Assembly: GCA_022842465.1 (NCBI GenBank)
Contig: JALHPN010000029.1
Span: 1 to 57,510 of the forward strand
Length of the DNA: 57,510 nucleotides
Direction of reading: 5' to 3'
Origin: Polyangiaceae bacterium
GTDB lineage: Bacteria; Myxococcota_A; Polyangia; Polyangiales; Polyangiaceae
The translations under genes and the position numbers were made by a program. The notes under the pieces were generated by a model. The model saw only the letters and a program-made list of their open reading frames with translations. It did not search any database and had not been told where the DNA came from. Below are positions 37,306 to 44,581 of the stretch, in pieces. Position 1 is the first letter of the stretch. Every line of letters starts with the position of its first letter.

Positions 37306-37695
37306 ATGGCCGACGAGAAGCGCTTCCAGACGTTCGAAGAGTTCTGGCCGTACTACGTGAAGGAGCACGCGAAGAAGAGCACGCGCATCCTCCACTTCGT
37401 CGGGACGACGGCCGCGATGAGCTGCGTGGCGGGCGCGATCGTCTTCCGGAAGCCCCTGCTCCTCCTCGCGGCGCCGATCCTCGGCTACGGGCCCGCGTGG
37501 TTCAGCCACTTCGTCATCGAGAAGAACCGTCCGGCGACGTTCACCTATCCGGCCTGGTCGCTACGCGCCGACCTCGTCATGTGGCGGAAGATGGTGATGG
37601 GCGAGATGGACGCCGAGGTCGCGCGCGTCCTCGCCGCGGAGGAGCCCGCTCGAGCGGCCGAGTCCGTCGGGGCCCCCCAGCCCGCCGCCAACTGA
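37306..37695 (+). CDS. DUF962 (Mpo1-like) membrane protein
   Basis: The 129-residue protein carries the DUF962/YGL010w signature: Phe-x-x-Phe-Trp-x-Tyr-Tyr-x-x-Glu-His, Thr-Arg-x-Leu-His-Phe-x-Gly-Thr, Gly-Tyr-Gly-Pro-Ala-Trp and His-Phe-x-x-Glu-Lys-Asn-x-Pro-Ala-Thr-Phe. It has two membrane helices (about 30-50 and 55-75). Yeast Mpo1 is an Fe(II)-dependent dioxygenase acting on 2-hydroxy fatty acids in phytosphingosine breakdown; the conserved His residues are present here. This is a good candidate for lipid alpha-oxidation, relevant because some myxobacteria make sphingolipids. Confidence 0.85.
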   Translation: MADEKRFQTFEEFWPYYVKEHAKKSTRILHFVGTTAAMSCVAGAIVFRKPLLLLAAPILGYGPAWFSHFVIEKNRPATFTYPAWSLRADLVMWRKMVMGEMDAEVARVLAAEEPARAAESVGAPQPAAN

Positions 37696-37869
37696 CGCAG
37701 GCTTCGTCCTTCCGGCGCGCCTCGCGCGCGTCGAGGCTGCGGACTCGAGGCCGAAATGCGACGAGCTGTGTGCCATCGTGGGCGACAGCGAGATCAGAGA
37801 GCCTCGCCGTCGCGCAGGGAAAGCCGGCCGCGTACCCCCCCGGCACGCGCGTTGCTCGTGCGCGCCGCC

Positions 37870-38769
37870 ATGCGCCACCCACGGCTTTCTTCTTCCGTGC
37901 TCGCTCGCGTCTTCTCCGTGTCCGCGCTCCTCGCGTGCTCGGGATCGGAGCCCGCCGACTCCCTGTCGACCTCGCCGACCGCGCCCGCAGACGATCCAGG
38001 CGGCCGTGAGTCGCCGCCGGCTGCGGCGCTCCCCGGTGGGCCTGCCTCGACGTCCGACGCGTCGGCTGCCGGCCGTCCCGCGCCCGACGCGAGCAAGGCC
38101 GCATGCGCGGCGATGGCCGCGGTTCAATGCGCGAAGTACGAGGCGTGCGGCTACGACTACTTCCTCGACGGTGCTCTCGCCGGCGAGTGCGAGCGCCGCG
38201 TCGCGGCAGCCTGCGTCGCGGAGACGACGGCGCCGCAGACGGGGTGGACGCCCTCGGCGATCGACGCATGCAACGCCGCGGTACCGAACCTCGCGTGCAG
38301 CGCCCTCGACGCTTCCGCGTGCACGTTCACGGGCACCCTCGCGCTCGGGAGCCCGTGCGCGTTCGACGGCCAGTGCGCGAGCGGCAGCTGCAGCGCGAGC
38401 TCGCTGCAATGCGGCTCGTGTCAGCCGCCGCGGCCTCCGCCGTCCAAGGCGGTCGTCTTGCTGGAAGCCGGAGCGGAGTGTGACCGCTCGGACGTCGCGT
38501 CACGGTGCCACCCGTTCAAGGGCCTCTTCTGCGACGCGACGACGAACACGTGCGCGAAGGTCACGCCCGTTCCCCTCGGCGGCGCCTGCGACGCGAGCGC
38601 GGGGCTGGTCTGTCAACCCAAGGGCCGCTGCGCGGGGCCGGCGGGCGCTCGGACGTGCATAGCGAACGTCGAGTTCGGCGGAGCGTGCACGACGACGCAG
38701 GAGTGCGGATTCGCCTTGTGCGTAGGAGGGACCTGCCGCTTCCCGGAGTACGGCGACACGTGCCCATGA
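37870..38769 (+). CDS. Cys-rich lipoprotein
   Basis: The start at 37870 begins a lipoprotein signal (Leu-Leu-Ala-Cys, Cys23). The 299-residue protein has an Asp/Pro/Ala-rich linker to about 75, then a Cys-rich domain with about twenty cysteines. Their pattern recalls small disulphide modules found in many myxobacterial surface proteins, with Gly-x-Pro-Cys, Gln-Cys-Ala-Ser-Gly-x-Cys and Gly-Gly-x-Cys spacings. No enzyme motif is present. The segment from 37696 to 37869 shows no other gene. It ends 67 bases from the convergent kinase gene. Confidence 0.7.
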   Translation: MRHPRLSSSVLARVFSVSALLACSGSEPADSLSTSPTAPADDPGGRESPPAAALPGGPASTSDASAAGRPAPDASKAACAAMAAVQCAKYEACGYDYFLDGALAGECERRVAAACVAETTAPQTGWTPSAIDACNAAVPNLACSALDASACTFTGTLALGSPCAFDGQCASGSCSASSLQCGSCQPPRPPPSKAVVLLEAGAECDRSDVASRCHPFKGLFCDATTNTCAKVTPVPLGGACDASAGLVCQPKGRCAGPAGARTCIANVEFGGACTTTQECGFALCVGGTCRFPEYGDTCP

Positions 38770-38836
38770 GGGAGACCCCCGACCTTCGCACCGCGAGGTG
38801 GCTAGCCGCGCCGCGCTCCGGCTCGCGAAGCCTGGG

Positions 38837-40147
38837 CTACAGGTACGGGTTCTGCCGGAGCTCGGGCGATGCGCTCACGGGGGGAGTCGGCCTCGGCTTC
38901 GAAGTTGGGTGCGGGCGACGTGGGCCGCTGGTGCGGAGGGCTGGAGCCGGGGTCGCGCTAGCCGAAGACACCGGCCCAGGCACGTCGACGCGCGCTCCCG
39001 CGTCGGCGGAGGCCGAGACGTCGCGCGCGGGAGGAGGTGCCGTCGTCGTCGCGGCTGGCTCGGTCACGATCGGTTCGTGGTCGGGCGCAGCGTCACGAGC
39101 CGACCGCGCACGGAGGCCAACGACGAGTGCGACCGCGATCACCACGCCGACCACGCCGACCGTGACCTCTCCCGCGCGACTCCGATGGAGCGGTCTCGAC
39201 GGTGGCGTCGCGGCGAGGGGATGGGTCGTGAGCTCCTCGTCTCCTCTCGCGACGAGCGCGGGCGCAGTCGGCGCGAGGCGCCCCGCGGCGCCGCCGAGTC
39301 TCGCGACCTCGGCGAGAGCCGTCGCGACGAGGGCCGCGTTCTCGAACCGCCGCGACGCGTCGCGGACGATGCACCGATCGAGGACGGCCTGCAGCTCGGG
39401 CGCGTCGACCCCGCGCGATGCGAGCGTTGGAATCTCGGCGCGGAGCACGGCGGAGAACGTCTCCGACACGGTGCCGCCGCCGAAGGGATAGGTGCCCGTG
39501 ACCAGCCGAAAGAGGACGACGCCGACGGACCAGATGTCCGTCCGACCGTCGACGTCGCGAGGTCGGTCGAGCTGCTCGGGGGAGATGAACTGTGGCGAGC
39601 CGAGGACGCCGTCCGCCGACGTCAGCGTGGGCTGTCCGTTCCACTCCGCGGTCTGGACGAGCTTCGAGATGCCGAAGTCGAGCACCTTGATCGTCTCCCC
39701 GCGGCCCGGCACTTTGGCGACGAAGAGGTTCGACGGCTTGATGTCGCGATGGACGATGCCAGCCGCATGCGCCTCGGCGAGCGCCTCGCAGACGTCGCGC
39801 AGGAGCTCCGCTGCCCGCGCGACGGGAATCGGAGCCGCGCCGAGCTTCCCGAGGTCGGCACCCACAAGCCTCTCGAGGACGAGGTAAGGGCCGTACGCGG
39901 AGCTCTCGGCCACGTCGTAGACACGGACGACGTGCGGGCTCTGGAGCAACATCAGCGCGCGTGCCTCCCGTACGAGCCGCTCGTTGTCGCTCCTCAACGC
40001 CTGCTTGGAGAGGAGCTTGAGCGCGCAGCTCACGCCCGTCCGTTCGTCGAGTGCGGCAAGCACGACGCCCATCCCGCCCTGCCCGAGCACGGACTGGATC
40101 CGGTAGCGCCTCTCGAAGAGCGAGCCGGCGACGGGGACGTCAGACAT
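38837..40147 (-). CDS. Ser/Thr protein kinase (PknB-like)
   Basis: The ATG at 40147 has AAGGAG six bases upstream. The 436-residue protein is a complete Hanks-type kinase: Gly-loop Gly-Gln-Gly-Gly-Met-Gly (22-27), Lys44, His-Arg-Asp-Ile-Lys-Pro-Ser-Asn (Asp135), Asp-Phe-Gly (Asp157) and Ser-Pro-Glu-Gln. A membrane helix lies at about 330-350 with a Pro/Ala/Ser-rich extracytoplasmic tail. It diverges from the secreted protease gene, and a palindrome lies 26 bases before its start. FHA domains bind phosphothreonine, so the FHA-AAA+ regulator at 41496 is a natural partner; this is inferred from proximity. Confidence 0.92.
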   Translation of the reverse strand: MSDVPVAGSLFERRYRIQSVLGQGGMGVVLAALDERTGVSCALKLLSKQALRSDNERLVREARALMLLQSPHVVRVYDVAESSAYGPYLVLERLVGADLGKLGAAPIPVARAAELLRDVCEALAEAHAAGIVHRDIKPSNLFVAKVPGRGETIKVLDFGISKLVQTAEWNGQPTLTSADGVLGSPQFISPEQLDRPRDVDGRTDIWSVGVVLFRLVTGTYPFGGGTVSETFSAVLRAEIPTLASRGVDAPELQAVLDRCIVRDASRRFENAALVATALAEVARLGGAAGRLAPTAPALVARGDEELTTHPLAATPPSRPLHRSRAGEVTVGVVGVVIAVALVVGLRARSARDAAPDHEPIVTEPAATTTAPPPARDVSASADAGARVDVPGPVSSASATPAPALRTSGPRRPHPTSKPRPTPPVSASPELRQNPYL

Positions 40148-40172
40148 CGACTCCTTGAGCTTACCGCTGCTC

Positions 40173-40189
40173 GTGATCTGGGAGATCAC
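40173..40189. promoter_or_regulatory. Palindromic site, copy A (GTGATCT-N3-AGATCAC)
   Basis: A perfect seven-base inverted repeat with a GGG spacer, lying between the divergent kinase and protease genes. The identical arms occur at 42769. Its centre is 146 bases upstream of the -24 element of the protease promoter candidate, a normal distance for an enhancer-type site. It also lies 26 bases before the kinase start, where a bound protein could repress the kinase. Confidence 0.65.
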
Positions 40190-40273
40190 TTCGCTCCTGT
40201 CGGGTCACGCGGCTGGATCCTGTCTCCGATGGCGCCGCGCGAGCACGGGCGTCACGTGTCCGTAGAGTGCCAA

Positions 40274-40286
40274 TAAGGTCTTGAAT
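40274..40286 (-). promoter_or_regulatory. IHF-like site between palindrome and promoter
   Basis: TAA-N4-TTGAAT matches the IHF consensus (read on the opposite strand) at all but one position. It sits in an unusually AT-rich patch about 100 bases after the palindrome and 40 bases before the -24 element. This is where a bending protein would sit in a classic sigma-54 promoter. Confidence 0.35.
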
Positions 40287-40325
40287 CTCTTTGACTTGAG
40301 ATGTCGACGCGGCCTGCGCCCACGA

Positions 40326-40341
40326 GGGCACGGCGCATGCT
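40326..40341 (+). promoter_or_regulatory. Sigma-54 promoter candidate for the protease gene
   Basis: GGGCACG-N4-ATGCT matches the -24/-12 consensus TGGCACG-N4-TTGCA at the key GG and GC pairs with correct spacing. Transcription would start near 40352, leaving a leader of about 83 bases that contains the GGAGGA site before the ATG at 40435. Confidence 0.55.
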
Positions 40342-40434
40342 GCGAGGGAGAGCGGAGCCGGCAGCTCGCGACGAGGCCGAGGGGGCCGCGCCGCGACGGC
40401 GCACTCGTGCGCCCGCCGGACGAAGGAGGAGTCC

Positions 40435-41439
40435 ATGTTCCAGCAGAAGTCGCACCTCGACGCCCGCATCGCTCTCGTCGTTCTCGCCCTCGCCTCGGCG
40501 GGGATCTCGACATCCGGCTGCGCCGCCGAGACGGAAGACGATCTCGTCGACGACGGCATCGACGAGTCGGGAAGCGCCATCCTCAACGGTCGCGCGGACT
40601 CGGCGCACGCGGCGGTGGCGTCGATCCTCTTCGACAAACTCGCGACGGCGACGGGCAAGACCAGCACTTCGATCTGCACGGGGACGCTCGTCCGTCCGGA
40701 CGTCGTCCTGACGGCGGCACACTGCGTCGTGTCGACTCCCGCGGAGAAGCTCTCGAACTTCCGCGTCGCGTTCGGGCCGACGGCGACGACGGGGACGCGC
40801 GTCCCCGTCGGGAAGATCACCTCACACCCCGGCTACGTGCCGGGCACGTTCGGCTCGCCGGACGTCGCTGCCATCCTCCTCGCGCAGCCGGTCACGTCGA
40901 TCAAGCCGATCCCCGTCGCGCTCGGTCCGCTGCCGAACCTGGTCGGGAAGAAGGTGATCGAGGTCGGCTTCGGGGTCACCGCCGTCAACCCCGACGGCTC
41001 GGGAACGGGCGCCGGCACGCGCCGCTCCACCGTGACGGTCGTCGCGGCCCAGGAGCCCAACCTGCTCCGCGTCGGCGACACGAACGGCAGCGAAGGCTCC
41101 GGCTCGTGCCGCGGTGACTCGGGTGGACCGACGCTCGCGGGGACGACGTCGGGTGTGGTCGTGGTCGGCGTCCACTCCTTCGGCAGGGCGAGCTGCCAGG
41201 GCGCCTCGGCGAGCTATCGGACGGACGTCGCCGCGCCGTTCATCCGTGGTGCCCTCGCGCTGTCGCGCGCGCCCGCCGCCGCGGCTCCCCCCGCTGCGGG
41301 CGCGCGCTGCTCGGTGAACGTGTCGTGCAAGAACGGGAGCTGCGCGTGCACGGCTGGGCCGAAGGCGGGCGTGGCGTGCAGCGGATCGTCCAGCGCCGGC
41401 GCTGCGAGCTGCAGCGAGGTCTGCAAGGTGTGCGAGTGA
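40435..41439 (+). CDS. Secreted trypsin-like serine protease with C-terminal Cys-rich module
   Basis: The 334-residue protein has a signal peptide with a possible lipobox Cys (Cys29) and an acidic propeptide. An S1-family protease domain follows, with Thr-Ala-Ala-His-Cys (His96), a Ser-Pro-Asp-Val-Ala segment (Asp143) and Gly-Asp-Ser-Gly-Gly-Pro (Ser229). All three catalytic residues are present. After a Pro/Ala-rich hinge (about 280-290) comes a Cys-rich module of 44 residues. It has the pattern Ser-Cys-Lys-Asn-Gly-x-Cys-x-Cys-x-Ala-Gly-Pro and a Ser-Ser-Ser-Ala-Gly-Ala-Ala-Ser-Cys block. The small lipoprotein at 42966 carries the same module. GGAGGA precedes the start; the upstream region has a palindrome and a sigma-54-like promoter. 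Confidence 0.9.
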   Translation: MFQQKSHLDARIALVVLALASAGISTSGCAAETEDDLVDDGIDESGSAILNGRADSAHAAVASILFDKLATATGKTSTSICTGTLVRPDVVLTAAHCVVSTPAEKLSNFRVAFGPTATTGTRVPVGKITSHPGYVPGTFGSPDVAAILLAQPVTSIKPIPVALGPLPNLVGKKVIEVGFGVTAVNPDGSGTGAGTRRSTVTVVAAQEPNLLRVGDTNGSEGSGSCRGDSGGPTLAGTTSGVVVVGVHSFGRASCQGASASYRTDVAAPFIRGALALSRAPAAAAPPAAGARCSVNVSCKNGSCACTAGPKAGVACSGSSSAGAASCSEVCKVCE

Positions 41440-41495
41440 GGTAGGCCCCTCGTTGCGCGGTCGACGAGAAACATGCAACCCTCCAGGGACTAAGG

Positions 41496-42755
41496 ATGTC
41501 CGACGAGCTCCCTACACATCGGACGGAGGGCCCCGCCGACCGCGAGGCGGGGGTCGTCTTCGGTATCGTCGTCGTCGAAGGTCCCGACGCCGGAGCCAGC
41601 GTCGCGCTGGACACAAGCTCCGCCGCCCGCGTGCTCGTGGGCACGAGCCCCATGTGCACGCTTCGCCTGAACGACCGCGCCGTCTCGCGCCGGCACGTCG
41701 CCTTCCGCGCCACCGGCGGCGTGCTCGTCGCCACGGATCTCGGCTCGACCAACGGGACGACGATCAACGGCGTCAGCATGCGCGAGGCGGCGCTCCGGGG
41801 CGGCGAGGCGGTCGCGCTGGGCTCGACCGTGCTCGCCATCCGGCGCGGAGACGCCCTACCGAGCGCGATCGTCGACGCGTCGTTCGGGCGCGTGCTCGGG
41901 CGAAGCGTCGTCATGCGTCGGCTCTTTCTCCTCCTCCACGATCTCGCGCGAAGCGAGCGCACGGTGCTCCTCGACGGTGAAGCCGGCGCGGGCAAAGAGC
42001 TCGTCGCGGAGGAGATCCACGCGCACTCGTCGCGAGCGTCGCGCCCGTTCGTCGTCGTGTCGGTGCACGCGCTCGACCCGGAGGGCGTCGAGGAGCGCCT
42101 GTTCGGAGAGGCAGGGCTCCTCCGCGAGGCGTCGGGGACCGTCTACGTCGACGAGGTCTCCGCGCTGCCGGCGTCGGCCCAGGCGAGAGTCCTCGCCTTC
42201 CTCGACAGCCCTCTCCCCGATCGGTCACGCCTCGTGCTCGGCACGAAGCGCGACCTCGATCGCGACGTGCAGACCGGTCGCTTCCGCGAGGATCTCCTCG
42301 CGAAGCTCGCGACCTGTCGCGTCGAGATCCCGGCGCTCCGGGAGCGTCCTTCCGACGTGCAGGTGATCGCCGAGGCGATCTGGGAGGCGCTCGCTGCCGC
42401 CGACCCGGAGCAGCCGCAGCGGCAACTCCCGCCGGACTTCGTCCCTCGCTTCGAGAGCTATCCGTGGCCGGGAAACGTCCGCGAGCTCGAGCAGGCCGTG
42501 ACGGCACGCTACAACCTCGGTGAGATGGGCCGCTGGCGCGCGGGCAGCGGGCAGCGCCGAGGAGAGGACTTCCTCGGCGCCGTGATCGATCAGGAGCTCC
42601 CGCTCTCCGACGCTCGCAAGCTCGTCGTCGACGAGTTCGAGCGCCGCTACGTCGGCTACATGATGGCGCGCCACGGAAGCAGCCGCGACGCCGCGGCTGC
42701 GAGCGGTGTCGCGCTCCGCTACTTCCAGCTGCTCCGAGCGCGCGACCCGCGCTGA
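41496..42755 (+). CDS. FHA-domain AAA+ regulator lacking the GAFTGA loop
   Basis: This 419-residue protein has an FHA domain (about 20-115: Ser-Pro-Met-Cys, Ser-Arg-Arg-His, Gly-Ser-Thr-Asn-Gly-Thr). A sigma-54-type AAA+ domain follows (about 130-345), with Walker A Gly-Glu-Ala-Gly-Ala-Gly-Lys-Glu, Walker B Val-Tyr-Val-Asp-Glu and the Phe-Arg-Glu-Asp-Leu and Trp-Pro-Gly-Asn-Val-Arg-Glu motifs. A Fis-like helix-turn-helix forms the C terminus. Between Leu-Phe-Gly and Gly-Thr-Val-Tyr-Val-Asp-Glu about a dozen residues are missing, including the whole GAFTGA loop. It therefore probably cannot remodel sigma-54 holoenzyme in the usual way and may act as a phosphothreonine-responsive DNA binder. 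Palindrome copies lie on both sides of it. Confidence 0.88.
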   Translation: MSDELPTHRTEGPADREAGVVFGIVVVEGPDAGASVALDTSSAARVLVGTSPMCTLRLNDRAVSRRHVAFRATGGVLVATDLGSTNGTTINGVSMREAALRGGEAVALGSTVLAIRRGDALPSAIVDASFGRVLGRSVVMRRLFLLLHDLARSERTVLLDGEAGAGKELVAEEIHAHSSRASRPFVVVSVHALDPEGVEERLFGEAGLLREASGTVYVDEVSALPASAQARVLAFLDSPLPDRSRLVLGTKRDLDRDVQTGRFREDLLAKLATCRVEIPALRERPSDVQVIAEAIWEALAAADPEQPQRQLPPDFVPRFESYPWPGNVRELEQAVTARYNLGEMGRWRAGSGQRRGEDFLGAVIDQELPLSDARKLVVDEFERRYVGYMMARHGSSRDAAAASGVALRYFQLLRARDPR

Positions 42756-42768
42756 GCCGCGCGCCGTC

Positions 42769-42787
42769 GGTGATCTCGCAGATCACC
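42769..42787. promoter_or_regulatory. Palindromic site, copy B (GGTGATCT-N3-AGATCACC)
   Basis: A perfect eight-base inverted repeat with a CGC spacer, with the same arms as copy A at 40173. It begins 14 bases after the FHA-AAA+ stop and its centre is 100 bases upstream of the -24 element before the small lipoprotein gene. Confidence 0.65.
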
Positions 42788-42876
42788 AAGCGTCCATCGG
42801 GGGCCTCTCGATCCCGAGGAGACACCACCCTCGCCGCAGAGCGTGGCCAAGATGCGGGAATCCTTCGGGGACGGGC

Positions 42877-42892
42877 TGGCATCGCAGGTGCT
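42877..42892 (+). promoter_or_regulatory. Sigma-54 promoter candidate for the lipoprotein operon
   Basis: TGGCATC-N5-TGCT matches the -24/-12 consensus at TGGCA and TGC with exact spacing. The predicted transcription start is near 42903, about 63 bases before the ATG at 42966. Confidence 0.6.
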
Positions 42893-42965
42893 TCACCTCA
42901 CACCGGGTCACGCGGCGCTCTTCGTGGCGAGAGCGCGAGGTCCGCGGGCCGAGGAGGAGACCATC

Positions 42966-43340
42966 ATGTCCAAGCATGCGTTCGCGATCGTCCTTGTTCT
43001 CACGGCCGTCGCGTGCAGCGGCAGCGATCTCGCCGAGAAGGAGAGCATCGAGAGCCTCGTCACCCGGGATCCCGACATCGCGACGGTTACGGGCCAGACC
43101 AGCGCGGAGCCCGGAGTGCCCGAGGTGGTGCTCGAGACGAATCCCGACGGCGGCGCGACGCCACCGGACGGGGGCCCCTCGCGCGTTCCCGACGGCGGGG
43201 AGACGTCGTGCGGCGCGAGCATCTCTTGCTCGAATGGCGCGTGCACGTGCGGCGCAGGACCGAACAAGGGGCGGTCCTGCGTCGGCTCGTCCTCGGCAGG
43301 CGCCGCGAGCTGCGCGACGTTGTGCTACTTCTGCAAGTGA
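42966..43340 (+). CDS. Small Cys-rich lipoprotein sharing the protease's C-terminal module
   Basis: The 124-residue lipoprotein (Ala-Val-Ala-Cys, Cys17) has an acidic, Pro/Gly-rich linker (about 20-80). It then has the same Cys-rich module as the protease at 40435: Ser-Cys-Ser-Asn-Gly-x-Cys-x-Cys-x-Ala-Gly-Pro, a Gly-x-x-Cys, then Ser-Ser-Ala-Gly-Ala-Ala-Ser-Cys and a final Cys-x(2)-Cys-x(2)-Cys arrangement. It has no enzyme domain. GAGGAGGAG lies just before the ATG. It could be a surface partner, anchor or competitor for the secreted protease. The next gene starts 23 bases after its stop. Confidence 0.8.
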   Translation: MSKHAFAIVLVLTAVACSGSDLAEKESIESLVTRDPDIATVTGQTSAEPGVPEVVLETNPDGGATPPDGGPSRVPDGGETSCGASISCSNGACTCGAGPNKGRSCVGSSSAGAASCATLCYFCK

Positions 43341-43363
43341 TTCATCCTGACGAATCGAGAGTG

Positions 43364-44581
43364 ATGCCGCGCAACGTCCGTCGCGCCACCGCCACCGCCA
43401 CCGCCACCGCCACCGCCCTGCGTCGCGTGTCGCCTGCCCTCGCGACGTTGCTCTTGGTGGCATGCGACGTGATGGGGGAGTTTCGCGGCGTCGACGGGGA
43501 CTCGACGGCGGGAGACGCGGGAGTCGTGGGCGCGGTCGCGCCTGACGGCGCGCCCGTCGCCTCCACCGGCGGTCCGATGCTCGCGGGCTGCCCGCTCTTC
43601 CCCCCCGATCACATCTTCAACACGCGGATCGACGCTCTGCCCGTGCATCCGATGTCCGACACGTTCGTGCTTTCGGTCGGAGCGTGGAAGCTGAGGATGA
43701 ACGTCGGCGCGCCGGGCGAAGCGAGCCCCTCCGAGTATGGCATCCCGTACAACGTCGTGCGCGGAGCGGCGCTAGAATGGCCACTCGTCCACTACGCGAC
43801 GACGGACACGGACCTCGCGTACGACCCGCGACCCGAGAGCGACTGCGCGACGAGCGCCGCCCGAGTGCTCGTCTCGCCCTGCACCGCAGCGGCCGCGCCG
43901 AGCCCGCTCCTTCCCGTGCCGCCCTCACCTCTGGTCCAGGGCGGGCTCGTCACGGACTCGAGCCGTCCGTACGACGACTACACGATGCTGATCCTGGACA
44001 GTGACAGCTGTCGACTCTGGGAGGCGTTCGAGACGCACCCGCGCGCGGGCGGCGGTTGGAACATCTTCGGCTCGGCGTCGTTCGATCTCCGCTCGACCGA
44101 CTTGCGGCCCGACCGGTGGCGGTCGGCGGACGAGTCGGGGATGCCGATCTTGCCGCTCCTCGTCCGCGTCGAGGAAGCGCGGTCGGGGACGATCGAGCAC
44201 GCCCTCCGGTTCACGCTCGATGCGTCCTACCTGCGCAACGCGCATGTCTGGCCGGCACGACATGCCTCGGGAGACAAGACGTCCACGGCGCTGCCTGCCT
44301 TCGGTCAGCTCTTTCGGCTGAAGCCCTCGGTCGCGATCCCTGACGCCTTCAGCGTGGAGGCGAAGGCGATCCTCACCGCCCTGAAGAGGTACGGGGCGTA
44401 CGTCGCGGGCGCCGGCACGAAGAGCTGGGTGCTCACGGCCGAGCCGAGCACGTCCTGGGACCCCGCGACAATCGATCAGATCGAGTCCTTCTACGGCGAC
44501 ATGCTCGAGGCCGTGGACCTCGCGCCGCTCCAGGCGCGTCCCGGGTTCTCCGCGGACTCGGCGAAGGTGCCGGCGCCATGA
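43364..44581 (+). CDS. Uncharacterised lipoprotein with a hexanucleotide repeat in its signal peptide
   Basis: The 405-residue protein has a basic start, then Ala-Thr repeated five times, then the hydrophobic core ending in Leu-Val-Ala-Cys (Cys34). The mature part begins with a Cys-Pro-Leu-Phe-Pro-Pro-Asp-His-Ile-Phe-Asn-Thr-Arg-Ile-Asp motif (about 78-92). The same kind of Phe-Asn-Thr-x-Ile-Asp motif opens a family of uncharacterised secreted proteins. Later Trp- and Asp-rich segments suggest a beta-sandwich or propeller. No catalytic site can be assigned. It lies in one operon with the small lipoprotein before it and the TPR protein after it (ATGA overlap). Confidence 0.75.
   Translation: MPRNVRRATATATATATALRRVSPALATLLLVACDVMGEFRGVDGDSTAGDAGVVGAVAPDGAPVASTGGPMLAGCPLFPPDHIFNTRIDALPVHPMSDTFVLSVGAWKLRMNVGAPGEASPSEYGIPYNVVRGAALEWPLVHYATTDTDLAYDPRPESDCATSAARVLVSPCTAAAAPSPLLPVPPSPLVQGGLVTDSSRPYDDYTMLILDSDSCRLWEAFETHPRAGGGWNIFGSASFDLRSTDLRPDRWRSADESGMPILPLLVRVEEARSGTIEHALRFTLDASYLRNAHVWPARHASGDKTSTALPAFGQLFRLKPSVAIPDAFSVEAKAILTALKRYGAYVAGAGTKSWVLTAEPSTSWDPATIDQIESFYGDMLEAVDLAPLQARPGFSADSAKVPAP
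43385..43414 (+). repeat. (GCCACC)x5 microsatellite in coding sequence
   Basis: Five perfect tandem copies of a six-base unit encode Ala-Thr repeats in the signal peptide. Copy-number changes would keep the frame and lengthen or shorten the region before the hydrophobic core. Confidence 0.85.

Noticed and set aside
42770-43363. Upstream extension of the lipoprotein gene at 43364 back to GTG 42770
   Set aside because: The extension overlaps the small lipoprotein gene in another frame and covers the palindrome; the signal peptide at 43364 marks the true start.
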